A stretch of DNA of 64,000 nt from Syngnathus acus (Eukaryota; Chordata; Actinopteri; Syngnathiformes; Syngnathidae), in contig NC_051087.1 in assembly GCF_901709675.1 (NCBI RefSeq), positions 4,607,001 through 4,671,000 on the forward strand. Direction: 5' to 3'. Below the pieces are notes generated by a model that searched no databases, had not been told where the DNA came from, and was given only the letters and a program-made list of their open reading frames with translations. Made by a program: the position numbers and the translations under genes. Of the stretch, positions 13,292 to 25,358 are shown piece by piece. Each line of letters opens with the position of its first letter. The stretch's first letter is position 1.

Positions 13292-14099
13292 TTATTGTTT
13301 ATGTTTATTTCTGTAATGGATTACCTGAACACATTGTACTTCATGTTTGCTATTATTTGCGACGTAATAATCTTAAATAAATAAACTGTACAGCAGTTTA
13401 TTTGTTAGAAAATAATCCAATCCATCGTAATGATTGAAGATACTGGTTGTATATTACTTTATATAGGATTGACACCAAAATATGCAGTATCGCACACCAC
13501 TAAGCGAGGGACTGAAGTTGAGCAACAGTGCGAATGAGGTGAACGAAATATGAAAAAAGGCAGAAATTATGAACAGCCAGTTACATTCATTTCTAACTGT
13601 GACATTCAACCCTCCACTCAACTAGAAGTACATTGTAAGAAAAGATGAATGGGAGTGATAGAGGAAATGTCACTGATGTCATTCTGATTCGCGACTTGGC
13701 GAGTGAGAGATAAAGCGAGACAGCACTGTGGAGTAAAGTTATGGAATTATTGTTATCTGAAATGAGAATGAACAGGTCAGCTGATATGTGACGGATAAGC
13801 AAACCAAGTAGAGAGAAAAAGGTAGAGTTATGGAGACCAGGTTATTGACAGTATGTCGAGCAGATATGATTTTTTTTCCCCCAGAATATATAGACAGAAT
13901 ACAAAACAGGCGATTGAAAACTAGACAATAGCAAGTCTGCTATTTCAGATAATGTAATAAACACAAATGGACAAAAGTTACAAATAACTTACCAAATAAA
14001 GCAAAAAGAAAATAGCTTTGAGTAGTGTTGTAAAAAGACGTGATATGGATGGTGATGTTTCTTTCTTACAGTGGGAATGCTGTGATGCAGCTGTAAGAA

Positions 14100-14276
14100 A
14101 CAAAAGCATGTTTGGTTTTAGATGGAAACCAGTATGACTTCAAAAAAACTAACCACTTAAACCATGATATAACAGAACTGGCTGATGATCACCCACCTAA
14201 TGTTGCATTGGTGTACCCTAGAGAGGAATTGGACTCATTGAGAAAATCCATATCTTAAGCTAGTTAGTCAAATAAA
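14100..14276 (+). pseudogene. FLYWCH-type zinc-finger relic with poly(A) signal
   Basis: An in-frame stretch of 52 codons, from ACA at 14100 to the TAA at 14256-14258, reads like protein. It contains LDGNQYDFKKTN, then LADDHPPNVALVYPREELD. The LDG-x-x-Y-x-F-K-K start and the HPPN end resemble the two ends of a FLYWCH zinc-finger domain. The middle with the Trp and the two Cys is missing. An AATAAA lies 13 bp after the stop (14271-14276). No start codon or clear upstream exon is visible. It may be a relic of a FLYWCH-bearing transposon (Mutator-like elements in fish carry such domains) or of a host FLYWCH-like gene. It is too short to call firmly. Confidence 0.35.
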
Positions 14277-14635
14277 GAATTTGAAGACAAAAAGAAATCC
14301 TTTCTCTTAGTTATTCCAAGAGCTCCGTTGCTCTGAGCGGTCTAAGAATGAGACGTTTGGTGTTCACACTGATGTACTCTCTCTCTCTTCTCTCTCTCTC
14401 TGTCTCTCTCGCCCCTGAAATTGGAGGCAGCCACCGTGCTACCTGGCAATTGTTATTATTGTAGTAGTATTTCAAGACACATTTGATGTAGTTGTACTAT
14501 GTTCATTTTGTTGTCACTTGTCAATTACTTGACTGGTTCTTTTATCCCAAACAAGATAAATTAGGTTGAATTACCTGACATGTTTCTGCTTGTACCTCTG
14601 CCTTCATCAGAGTGTCACTGGTGTGGTTCAAATTA

Positions 14636-14815
14636 TGTATTATAATTTAATATTATATATTATAATGTATAATATAATTTATTTTAGTAATATTCATTAT
14701 TATTAAATATATTATCATTACATATGATATTAAATATAAATATATCAATACATATAGTTTAAGATTATTACTATTAATTTATATTATATATTATAATTTA
14801 TAATATAATTATATA
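14636..14815. repeat. AT-rich palindromic tract
   Basis: About 180 bp made almost wholly of A and T, with repeated TATTATATATTATAAT-type words that read the same on both strands. It could form cruciforms. No coding content. Confidence 0.8.
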
Positions 14816-15244
14816 TTCAAACACATTTGATGTATTTGTATTATACAATACAAAAGAAGTAATAGATACCACAAACTAAATTGAGAAATGTCAATCAAAG
14901 TTTTCATAAATATTAATTGTAAAAGTCCAAGGTCCATTGTCGGTACTCAAAATACAGTATTTTGCTAACCACTGCATATGTTTAATGTCTTATTTTCATT
15001 CTTAAGGCGAGTCCTGCTTTTTAAAATCTCTATAAGGATGGCATCTAGGGAGCGGATTAAACAGAGGCTTTGAAGCACCGTTTAAAATGCCTGACATGTC
15101 TCACTTTTGGTCAAGCATTCACCAACAGATTTCTATCGTGAAGAAATGTGCGACTCAATATGAAACTGGATTTCAAATGATAATCATCAAATAGATCTAT
15201 TATAGATGTAAACACCACGATATCAAAGTGGGAATGGTACCGTG

Positions 15245-15302
15245 CGATGGATGGATGGATGGATGGATGGATGGATGGATGGATGGATGGATGGATGGAT
15301 GA
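15245..15302 (+). repeat. ATGG tetranucleotide microsatellite
   Basis: About 14 perfect GATG/ATGG units in a row, 300 bp upstream of gga3. Confidence 0.95.
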
Positions 15303-15539
15303 TTATGGTATTAAAATTTTGTTTTCGTTATCACCAACACAAATTGGAAGGTCACACATCCTGACATGTTTTATTTAGTTATTAGCCACGTTGTTATAAA
15401 TTAATGAATAAATTACAGTTTTATAATGAACTCCTATAAATCCACTTTAAAATGCATTGAAGGGACAAAACGCGAGTACTTGGTTGCTCACGGTGGGCAG
15501 TGGGTCACGACTCACGGATACTCGTAATGGGCGTCAGCC

Positions 15540-15609
15540 ATTTGTCCCACACTCCTTGAACGCATCGTCACCAAGCGTTGTTTTGCTTGCCTTGAATGGG
15601 AGCGTTAGT
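15540..15609 (+). promoter_or_regulatory. gga3 promoter/5' UTR region
   Basis: Directly upstream of the gga3 start. There is no obvious TATA box. The initiator ATG is embedded in ATGGCGGC, the core of a YY1 site, which is common in TATA-less housekeeping promoters. The transcription start is not defined by the sequence. Confidence 0.4.
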
Positions 15610-18600
15610 ATGGCGGCTGGTGGCGAGACGCTCGAGTCCTGGCTAAGTAAGTACACTTTCAAAGTCCATTTTATTCATTTAAAGTTACCTATTCGAAAAA
15701 GGTGGAAGAAGTGCCTGTTTCGCAGCTGCATCAGTAAACGAGCGCTTTGCTTTGTAAGTTGGGATCTTGTTGGAACATCTTGCTTCTGACACACAGCTGT
15801 TGAGCAGTCATTAACAGTTATGGGTTGAAAAAGTTTTTGTTTTGGTTATGTGCTTTACAGGACATGCTGTTTTTACTCTGTCAATGTCATCACTCGTTAA
15901 CTCTTTGACCTCCAGTCGTCTGCGGGCTTTAACTAGGAGGAGCACTGAAGGGGCTGACCCCTGTGTGGAGGTCAAACTGGAATGAAAATGAAAATAAATA
16001 GTCAAAAGATGTGGGAGATCCAGAAATGCACGCTCTTTAGTTCGGACGGTTGACACGAATGTAGCAAGTTGTCATACATTTGCATGATCCTGTTTACTTA
16101 GATGAAGTTTGCGCTTTGTTGCTATTAACATAACTGAACTCAACAAATAATGTATTTTACTTGCAGAGCTGGTTAGCAAGACTTTTTTTAAATTATTTAT
16201 CTTCAGAACATGGGGAAATTTTTCGGTACACAAGGCGGGGAAGAAAATATTAACCGATGAATTGCACAATATTAGCAAGATCGTCGATGATGTATTTTAT
16301 TGATGAGCGAGCGAGAAAGAGCAACATAGAAAGAACTGAAATGAAACAGGACCAGGTTGCTTTCTTTATCGGTTTTAAAGAAGAGCTTTAACAGATACAA
16401 AATTTGTCTAGCGGGCCACGTAAAATAATGTGACGGTCCGCATCTGGCCTTGAGTTTGACACGTATGTTCTACGTCGTGTGCTTGTACCACCACATCCGT
16501 CTGACCTCCTCCCACTCTCCTCCAGACAAAGCCACCAACCCTTCCAATAGACAAGAAGCCTGGGAGTATATTACGGGATTCTGTGACCAAACCAATAAGG
16601 AGCTCGAGGGGTAAGATCACTTTTTCGACCAACTCATTGCGCCTCACCCGGAAAATGATCATTTCTAGACGACGTGATCGTTCTGATCAATGTCTGTCGT
16701 GTCGCGTTTTGCCCAGACCGCAAATAGCTGCAAGACTCTTGGTACGCAAGATCCATTCACCACAGGAATGGGAGGCACATCAAGCCTTGATGGTATGTCA
16801 TGTTTGCGCTTACTCTTCTCAAACAGTATGCCCTTGATAATCAACCCTTTGCATAGCCAGCGGATGATTGGATTTCCTTCAGCGACTACGAGGAAACCTA
16901 ACGATCCTAATCCCACGGCAGTTTTGAATCCTCTCGTGCTCAGCTTTATTTTTTTAGATTTGTTTGTTTTTTCCTCCTTTTTTTCAATTGTAGGTTCTGG
17001 AAGGTTGTATGAAGAACTGCGGCCAGAGGTTTCAGAACCAAGTGGGGAAATTCCGTTTTTTGAACGAGCTCATTAAAGTGATCTCACCCAAAGTGAGCGG
17101 CGCGAAAATTGGTGTGCATTTATCTACTTTTCCGTCATCAAGAGTCTCTCCCTTTTAGTATCTAGGAGACAAAGTGTCTGACAAGCTGAAGTCCAAAGTG
17201 ATTGAGATGATTTACAGTTGGACCATTTACCTACCAGAAGAAACCAAAATTTGCGAGGCTTATCGCATGTTGAAGAGCCAAGGTGAGTGTAATAGAATGA
17301 AGATGCCTGATTTAAATGAATGTAAATTAGTTTGGAGTCATATGTGTTTTGCAGGCATTGTGTTAGCTGACCCCGAGATCTGCCTGGATGCGACATTCGT
17401 CCCAACGGGCTCGTCTCAGCGGCCCAAAAATCTCATGTTTGACGATGAGCGTAAAAGCAGAGTAAGAGAAAGCATTCGAATAATTCCACATCTGTCGTGC
17501 TTCAACGCTGCATATCAAAACCCAGCAAGCTGAATTTTGATTATAGTGACGATGCACTCAGAGTTAGTGTTACATTCAATTTGTTCAGAATTTTGTTCTT
17601 TTTTTTTTTCCTGGTCGTGATTCTTCAGAAATTGTTAATCTGCAGAATGTAAGTTCTTGCTCCCAAAAATTAAGACGCGGACCAAATTGTTTTTGTGCGT
17701 ACGTGATCTATTGCCGAGGGGCAACGTTTGACAGGTCCCACAATGTATTTTTTCTCACCACTGCAGAAGCTGGCAGAGCTGCTCAAGAGCAAAAAACCGG
17801 CAGATCTGCAGGCTGCAAATCTGCTCATTAAAAACATGGTCAAGGAGGTAAATCAGTCACCCTTCAGTCACTAAGAGACATGAAGTGACTGGCGTTTAAT
17901 GAGCACCGTGGTCACAGGACGACGCGAGGACGCAGAAAATCTTAAAGCAGAGAAGCACGCTGGATACGGTCGATTCCAGCGTCAAACTCCTTCATGAGAT
18001 GCTGGCTTGCTTCAGCCCTGAAGACTCCACTGATGGCGACAAGGATCTCATCAGGGTTTGTGACCTGCGATTCCTTTGACAGACAAAGTTTAAGCACTTT
18101 TTTCACATTCCAGCCTCATTACTAGCAACGTGATGTTTTACAGGAGCTCTACGCCGACTGCGACAAGCTGAGACAAACTGTGTGTCAGCTCGCCACAGAG
18201 ACGGACGATAATGACGCCAACTTGGGTGAGACGTTTGTCAAGCCGTGTGGCGTCATGTGCTTTTGCTAACTCAAATGTTTTCGGGGAGGCCAACACAATT
18301 GTTGTATTTCCAGAGTGTCCCAACAGCAAGGCAAGACAAAGACGCTTTATTTCCACACATTTAAGCTCACTCAATTTGCCGTACATGATTAAAAGCATGT
18401 GAGTAAAAACCAAGAACAGAACTAAAATATGGCTGACTAAAATGATTAAAAGAACAGTGGCTGATCAATTTTTTTTAACAATGCTTTTGAAAATTCCGGG
18501 GACCCAATTTTAGACAAACGTCAGAACATACCATTAAGTTTCACTAATGCAATAAGAAAGTCGTAATGATTAGTGACGTCTAGCCCATAAATATAGCTAC

Positions 18601-21600
18601 TTGACAAGTTGACTGTAAGCCACTAGTTAGCCGTCAGCATAGACGTACAGACTTTCACTAACCTATGCTAGCACAGTCATAAAAGTTCAAATGAATCTCT
18701 TTTTTATTTATTTATTTTTATTTTTTTTATTTTACTTTATTTTATTTTTGGCCATGAATCTAAAACACTGGATGTGCTTTCTCGTACCACATGATGACGC
18801 ATTCGCACGCCGCTGGGTAAACTAGTTCACCGGTAAGCACAAAACATCGTAGGTTGGAACCGCTGTCCGGTACTTATGTTACCTCCAGTGAGTCCATTGA
18901 TCATTCTTCTGACGCGTGTTGGCTTTTCACACAGTTCATGCCAATCTCTCCTGTTTACAAACTAGGAGACATCCTGCAGGCCAATGATGACCTCAGCACT
19001 GTCATTAATTCTTGCAAGAACATTGAGGACAGCCAGTCAATAATTGGAGTGACTAAAACACCATTTGCGGTCAAACAAGGTACAGTTCATTTGCACAATG
19101 TTTCTGTTCTCCGTGTCGGCCTTACAATTTAATCATTACGATAAGATAGATACAAATGTTTTGATATTGTAGTTATGGCTGCGCCAACAGGAAGTCCAGC
19201 AAACTTGACAGCGCCTCGTCTCTTTCAATTCACACAGCCTCATAATGTGAAAAGTTAAAAATCGGTTCCCTCAGGTCATCCCGCCACCCACTCCCTCTCA
19301 TTGCTGTCCGAGGTCAGCCAAAAGATCTCGCGTGTAATGCAAATGCCACTGCCGATCGATTCAAGAAAATGCCAATATGTGCTGTGATATTACTTTTGAC
19401 CTTTCGAACGTTTGGAGCGAGTAAGAACATGAACAAGTAATCAAACATGTTCTCCTTTCAATAGACAGCATCCTCACAACGCAGTCGGAAAGTCTGATCG
19501 ATTTGACCTCAGCGGCCGTCCCAGGGTTCTCCCGACTAGAAGAGAAAGATTCGGCACCTGACTCGGTTTCTTACGTCGATCTTCTGTGTGGAACCGCTGT
19601 TGCCGTACCATCGCCTGCGAGAACTGCAAAAACATCTGCATCGTTTTCTCTGCTGGATGAGGAGCTGCTGCCTTTTGGTAGCATTCACAGCAACGCTTGT
19701 CGGGGCTCAAAACCAGAACGAGGCGATTTACACTGCTGTCAGCAACGCAATGTGCTTCATAGGCTAGGCTAGGCTCAGCCACAACGCTAATGAGGAAAGA
19801 CAAATAGAAAATGAATGTGAAATATAAATAATGTAAAATATCAGTATGGTGCCCCTGGGCTTGGACTCCATTCAGCACAATGTGCACCGAGAAGAATGAG
19901 GCAGAAGGGCTCATTAAATTGTTGCGGGGGGGAAAAAAAAACCCTGACATTTTTGAACTATTAATTGAATTTGGCAGCGAACCTGTCCCCATGTGTAGAT
20001 GGAATGACTCGCAGCTTTAAATTTTTTGACGAGTCCCGGTCAAGGCAGCAGAGGTTGCTCCCATTTTTTATTTACTGTTCTTCACAGGTTCTCCTGGACC
20101 TGTTGCAATTGGATCAGTTCTCCCTCCAATGAAAAGCAATTCCCTACCGCCCTCCCAAGTACTACATAACATTCAACCCATTTCAATGATGTGTCCTAAT
20201 GTTTAATGACCTTATTGTTTCTTTTGTTAATTCAGGATATGGAACGTCCGGACGCCACATTCGCAGCCTCCATGTTTGCCAATTCGCTGTCGGCCTACAC
20301 GGTCCAGCAGACGCCAATCGCTGGCCCAGTCCTGACGCCCCTGTCAACCACCACGCTTTCGTCTTCACAAGCCTCTGCCAATGCGCTGCATTCTCCATTG
20401 GCTCCATTTTCTCCGGATCACGGTCTACAAGACCTAGCCTTGCTTGATTTCGGGAGTACGAAAAGGTGAGCAACAGATGGGGGGGGGGGGGTTTAATTAA
20501 CTTTTGATTTGAAGTTATATTTAAATATGTCTTGACTGTTTTTTTTTCATTATTAAAATCAACATGACTATTTTTTGGTTTGGGCGGGAAGCCTGCAACA
20601 AATTAACTGTATTTGCATTCGTTTTCGCGGGACAAGATGGTTTGAGATAGAAGCATCTTGCGTAACGTGCGTGATCACAGAACAAATTGAACTGTTGACT
20701 TGTCATACATTTTAATATCACAAATGTAAAATGATCCATTACAGGCTCCAGTGTCATTCTTAACCTAATCACACCTTGTCGCGTTAAACTCAAAAGAGCT
20801 ATTTTGTGCACGTGACCAAAAAAGTTAGAATTATTAAGTGGGGCCCAAATTATGAATTGTGCCTCCACTTTTTGAATGTTTATCTTTGCCGCCAGAGCAG
20901 CACTCAACCGATGATCGATGTGATTATACCCACAGCGTCCCCGGTGTGCAAATGGACAACACGCAAGCCAAGCGTGGCGCTTTGTGTTCTCCAGCCAATC
21001 TCCAGCATCTAGATGGGGCGCCAGTTGAGCCGACCAGAAGTCCAGCCAACAGCGTTCCGTTAGACTCTGCGTCCCTGATCCTCACCCGCAGCCAGACCTC
21101 TTTTGGCGCGGTAGATGAGACGTCTCTGGCTGATGTCTTTGTACCTTTGGATGCTGTCAAACCAAGTGAGTTAAGTGTGTTTGTATTCCTGAGATGAACT
21201 TTATTTATTTCCCCGAAGTGCGTGTGTGTGCCTGCCTGTCTTATCCCGTTGTGCGAATAGCAACGGAGGTTAATTGTGTCTTTTCTGCCGTCTCAAAACC
21301 AAATTACATGGCCATGTGATTGGCATTTAATGAAAGCTAAAGTCCAGCTGCTTTATTTTAGGTCAAATGTGTCCAATCACAGCATACGACAGAGATGGCG
21401 TCCGTCTGCTGCTGCATTTTGCTAGCGATTGTCCACCCGGCAGGCCTGACGTGTTGGTGATTGTGGCTTCTGTGCTGAATACGTCGCCACTTCCTGTTAA
21501 GGCCATCGTGCTCCAAGTTGCTGTCCCTAAGGTCAAACGTACTTGAATTGAGTTTTAAAGTGGGCACGTGCACACTGCGGTTCATGGCTTCATTATCCTG

Positions 21601-22012
21601 CCGGAAAGATGCTAATGCTAAAAGCTTTTGAACACTAGTGTCAGTGGAGCTGCCTTGTTTATTTGGGCTGTGTTTTTTGCTCTCGCCCAGACTATGAAAG
21701 TGAAATTGCAGCCCCCGTCTGGGACACAGTTGGCTCCCTTCAACCCCATCCTGCCCCCTGCTGGCATCACTGAGGTCGTGCTGCTTGCGAATCCTCACAA
21801 GGTAGTGTTGAGCCTGAGGCTGACACACACACACACACACACACACTTACACATCACTTCAATTTAAGATTTCTACCTTGTGCATGTGCGTGTGTGTGCG
21901 CGCCCAGGAAAAAATTCGGATGCGCTACAAGTTGACGTTCATGCTGGGTGAGCAGCCCTATACAGATGTCGGAGAAGTAAACGAGTTTCCGCCTGCTGAC
22001 AGATGGCTATGA
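15610..22012 (+). CDS. gga3: GGA3-like ADP-ribosylation factor-binding clathrin adaptor (complete, 17 exons)
   Basis: Monomeric adaptor that binds ARF-GTP, ubiquitin and DXXLL cargo tails for TGN-to-endosome sorting. Exons: 15610-15646, 16526-16610, 16717-16792, 16994-17092, 17159-17282, 17355-17461, 17767-17847, 17918-18055, 18144-18225, 18966-19079, 19465-19677, 20088-20158, 20236-20455, 20896-21165, 21362-21531, 21691-21801, 21908-22012. The sum is 2,103 nt: 700 aa plus stop (human about 723). Domains: VHS about residues 1-150 (LESWL, KATNPSNRQEAWEYI, FRFLNELIKVISPKYLGD), GAT about 175-315 (LIKNMVKEDDARTQK, LGDILQANDDLS), a long hinge, and GAE about 575-700 (CPPGRPDVLVIVASVLN, VKLQPPSGT). 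The hinge has a DEELL motif near residue 380, a DXXLL sequence of the kind that autoinhibits GGAs. The donor of exon 13 (20455) was chosen over a nearby GTGAGC because only that phase keeps the next exon open. SUMO2 next door favours GGA3 over GGA1/2. Confidence 0.95.
16410..16465. repeat. Dispersed repeat fragment, copy 1
   Basis: Begins GCGGGCCACGTAAAATAATG and ends CTTGAGTTTGACACGT. A clearly related copy lies at 35872-35935. The family is not identified. It lies in gga3 intron 1. Confidence 0.75.
21823..21846 (+). repeat. CA dinucleotide microsatellite
   Basis: About 12 CA units in the last part of gga3 intron 16, soon after the 21801 donor. Confidence 0.9.
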
Positions 22013-22774
22013 CCCCAACATCACCCCACATCACTGTCCCTTCTGGATTTTCAAAAATAATTTGAGTGGGAGCTGAGAATGGGGAGCTTGGCAACGTCAT
22101 CACCGCAAAATTACAAGTTGTACACGGCACTCGCCACTTCTGGTGCATAATGATGCTACCTTTTCCATCGTCACACAGCAAAAGGCTTTCTCTGTATGCT
22201 TTATTGCCTTTCAAGCGATTATAGAAATGTTTTTTATTTATTTATTTAACGTCAAGCATAGTCCGTGACAATGATGGCTTCGATCATAATAAAGTACAAA
22301 CAGTAACCATTATACAATACCAAATAAAAAGCAATAAAATAAATGATAAAAATACAACTCAAAATAGAATAAAAAGAAATATCTAGGGCTTTTCATGTAA
22401 CATGCAACTGCCAGTTGCACCAACAATAATAATACAAAATGTCTCAAGGACGGTCACAAAAAGAAACGGGAAGAAAATAGAGGAAATTTTGTTTCACTTA
22501 GAAAAATGCATTTTTGTGTCGGAAAACAATTACAAGAATAAGAACAGTGTTGACCATAAGTCATTACTGTCTTTCAAAACAACACTAAAAGAAAGATCCA
22601 CCCCATCCATGCATGTATCCAATATCCATGCATCCAGCCATCATCCATTTTTCCAACACGCTAGAGGGCGCTAACTCTTGGCCGGGCGAGCTGTGTCACG
22701 GCAAAGAAGAAGAAGAAGAGTTCTAGACCATAGAGCGCGTTAGACAAGACAACACAGATCTACCGGCAGCAGCC
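22013..22774. other. gga3 3' UTR, boundary and sumo2 promoter
   Basis: An A/T-rich tract follows the gga3 stop, with several AATAAA words (for example near 22290 and 22322-22345) that could end the gga3 transcript. Then comes a CATCCATG-rich repeat scrap (22605-22650), a CTCF-like motif (22658-22671) and a GC-richer 100 bp with GAAGAAGAAGAAGAG just before the sumo2 start. No gene is supported inside. Confidence 0.5.
22658..22671 (+). promoter_or_regulatory. CTCF-like motif between gga3 and sumo2
   Basis: ACGCTAGAGGGCGC fits the CTCF core (CCASYAGRKGGCRS) at 13 of 14 positions by eye. It lies about 100 bp upstream of the sumo2 start. Binding is inferred only. Confidence 0.4.
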
Positions 22775-24253
22775 ATGACAGACGAGAACCCCAAGGTAAC
22801 GGCTTACACGTGCACTTGTTTACCAGCGCCGTTCTTACATGAACCAGCGGGGAGCTTGTACGAAACCGTAATACCGAGGCTGAGGTCAATAATTCGACAA
22901 TAGCCAACGGAGCCGACGCACAATCTAGCTAGCGGCAGGCTAATCCATTTGGCTGAAACGGAAGGGAATTGTGGAATAATTCCGATCATGGTTTAGACCG
23001 CGACGTAAAAGTATTCGTCCGCCAGGCGCCCGATTTTATGGTTTAAAAAGGTCATTGGCTGTTTTAAGAGTTGAACAGTTTCCATGGTGAGAAACCTGTG
23101 GCTCGCGGCCCGCATCTGAGGGACACGTGTTTAACTTGGTTCGTTGATTGTGTATGCAAGGAGGGAGTGAAAACGGAGACCGAGCACATCAACCTAAAAG
23201 TGGCTGGCCAGGACGGTTCGGTGGTGCAGTTCAAAATCAAGAGGCACACTTCACTTATCAAACTGATGAAAGCTTATTGTGAACGGCAGGTGAGACATGC
23301 TACCTGGAATGCCAGCCCTTGACAAAAGTGGTCTTGTCCAAGGCTTTTTTTTTTGTCCCGCACCTCGGATCAGCTCCACCCATAAAGGAATTGCAACAAC
23401 TTTTAAATGTGCATTTTTCACTCTGTAAGGCAAATTTTAGTGTCTGGAAAAAAAAAGATTGTTTAGCCGTTGGGTATGTTAAAACAAAAAAAGTGATCGC
23501 ATGCTTTCAGTAGAGTGTTCCAAATAAGATACCACCTATCATGACATACAGGTGTATAATATTAACTAAAAAAATACTAATTTTATTAAAATGTGTAGTA
23601 GCACCTAAATAAAACTTGTGAATTTAATGTGTATCATTTACATTAGTCTATGAGGTTTAAACGGATACAATATTTGCTGTTCTGTAAGAGATTAAGGTAC
23701 CAAGTTTCTGGAAGGTATAAGATAAAAAATTGTCACAATGCACATGGTTTTCATTAGTTGCATCAATGTTTATATGCAAATATTATACCAAGAATTAGTT
23801 GGGAGCATAATTTCTCAATCCTTTTTGCTCAGGGATTATCAATGAGTCAGATAAGATTTCGGTTCGATGGCCAGCCTATCAATGAAACGGACACCCCTTC
23901 TCAGGTAATAACCTCCTGTCTGAATACATATTTGGTCTTAATACATGCCAAGACAAGTCATCCATTTTCCATACCTATCATAAAGTAATATTTTTAATCT
24001 TCCCACCTTCTCAATTATGATGCATTTTAGAGATCCTTTGTGGGCGATGAGCCACATTATCAGTCCAGGGTGTACCCTGCCTCTCTCCTAAAATCATGTA
24101 TGAAAGTCTATAGAAAATGGATGAAAATTTGCCATTTAGTCTGAATAAAGTGTGGAACTTGAACCTCTCGTCTGACTTTGTTTTCAGCTCGAAATGGAGG
24201 ACGAAGATACAATCGATGTGTTCCAGCAGCAAACCGGAGGATGTTCTCCATAA
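22775..24253 (+). CDS. sumo2: SUMO2/3-type ubiquitin-like modifier (complete, 4 exons)
   Basis: Small ubiquitin-like protein joined to lysines of nuclear targets and able to form chains. Exons 22775-22795, 23161-23289, 23833-23904 and 24188-24253 give 95 aa and TAA. It has the chain-forming acceptor site VKTE near residue 11, the beta-grasp sequence [34 protein letters not shown], and the mature diglycine end QQQTGG. The precursor then ends in CSP, where human SUMO2 ends VY and SUMO3 has a longer tail. Compared with human SUMO2/3 as I recall them, HTPLSKLM is HTSLIKLM here and GLSMRQIRF is GLSMSQIRF. All four exons join in phase 0. Position next to gga3 and jpt1 matches human 17q25.1, hence SUMO2. 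NUP85, which lies between SUMO2 and GGA3 in human, is absent here. Confidence 0.95.
24062..24126. repeat. Interspersed repeat fragment in sumo2 intron 3
   Basis: Contains CAGGGTGTACCCTGCCTCTC and then TATAGAAAATGGATG, the hallmark 3' phrases of a repeat found widely in fish genomes. The middle is degraded. Related scraps lie at 56878-56918 and 61951-62000. Confidence 0.6.
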
Positions 24254-24524
24254 AGACTGTTCCTGTGTACATTTCTACCTCACTTCTCCATGTTTGTGAG
24301 CGTCTTTGTTCGGTCCCGGTTGTTGTCCTGCATACGGAACACTTGTCATGCAGCAGTACAAAAGTTGACGCTCACTCGCTCACGTTAACTTGCTCTCTTG
24401 GCAGTATTGGGATGCGAATATTTGGATGTTCTTAGTGTTTATACTTTCAGTATTAAGGATTCCCGGTGGTTGTTCATCCAGCAACCCTCAATTTTGAATC
24501 CTTTCTGATATGAATATATTTTGG

Positions 24525-24530
24525 AATAAA
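24525..24530 (+). terminator. sumo2 polyadenylation signal
   Basis: Canonical AATAAA 272 bp past the sumo2 stop, followed by a T/GT-rich stretch (24540-24560) suitable as a downstream element. Confidence 0.6.
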
Positions 24531-25358
24531 GTTATTCTATCTTTTTAATACCCTTGTGTTTTTAAGTAATATATTATATCAGATACTAAATGAAACAATG
24601 AATACCCTTTTAAGTGATATATTAAATCAGATACTAAATTAAAAAAATGGTCAAATTGAAATTTAAAGCACAAATCCTTCCCATTTCTATGTTGCCGCAG
24701 CTGAGCTGGCGCCTACCCCAAGTGACATCAGATGACACCGTGGACTGGACCGCCAGGCAATCACCGAGATAAACAAACTTGAACAGTCACATTTACATCA
24801 AACGCAACCACATCATCTCAAGGCTCTAGCCCATAAATAGTGAAAATTCATTTTTTAACACCCATTATAATAGAATTGGGAATTGTTCTTTTATACCCCC
24901 CCCCCAAAAAAACTATTATTGAAAGAAAAATCCTATGACACTGAAGAACTCAAAAATATATGTAAAAAAGCTGCTAAAAGTCGAATCTGCAGGTACCAAA
25001 CTGTATGTTGGCTCCCCACATTCTACGCATCATAGAAAAGTTTTAAATCCTGTGAAACAAAAGTCTGAAGGAGAAAATTGTAGTTTTTAAAAGTTTTGAC
25101 ACTACTACATATATATTACTAAAAAATGTGTAGCGTTTAAAATAAACGGATGTGCTCCGAATGTGTGTACCTTTATTTTGTAGCAAGAACCGGAAGTGAC
25201 ATCTTCACGCTTCGTATCTAACTTGTGGCCGCGCCGCACTGAGGTCGGAAGCAGGTTGATCGAAGCCGCACTTTAGCCAGACAAAGATGAGGCGGTGAAA
25301 TATAAGATACTTCAAACTTCCGTCTTTTCCGAACTATTTTATTGCCATTTCTGTAAAA
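24531..25358. other. Intergenic region and jpt1 promoter
   Basis: It starts with two partial copies of an AGTGATATATTAAATCAGATACTAAAT-like sequence (about 24567-24590 and 24613-24638), both preceded by AATACCCTT. The middle is A-rich with no ORF. Before the jpt1 start there is an ETS-type site ACCGGAAGTGAC (25189-25200). No extra gene is supported. Confidence 0.5.
25189..25200 (+). promoter_or_regulatory. ETS-family site in jpt1 promoter
   Basis: ACCGGAAGTGAC is a near-perfect ETS/GABPA consensus about 160 bp upstream of the jpt1 ATG. Such sites are typical of TATA-less promoters and mark the likely start region. Confidence 0.5.

Larger units (their letters stand above)
13069..15609. other. 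Intergenic region between mchr1 and gga3
   Basis: This stretch should contain the undetected mchr1 first exon and promoter on the - strand. What I can see is an 84-bp-period duplication (13139-13291), a FLYWCH-like coding relic (14100-14258), a CT-rich tract (about 14380-14410), an extremely AT-rich palindromic tract (about 14636-14815) and an ATGG microsatellite (15245-15302). The last 70 bp is the gga3 promoter/5' UTR. No other gene is supported. Confidence 0.6.

Noticed and set aside
20456-20465. Donor GTGAGC at the end of gga3 exon 13
   Set aside because: It would leave phase 2, and none of the three acceptors at 20895-20901 then keeps the next exon in its coding frame. The GTACGA donor ten bases earlier does.
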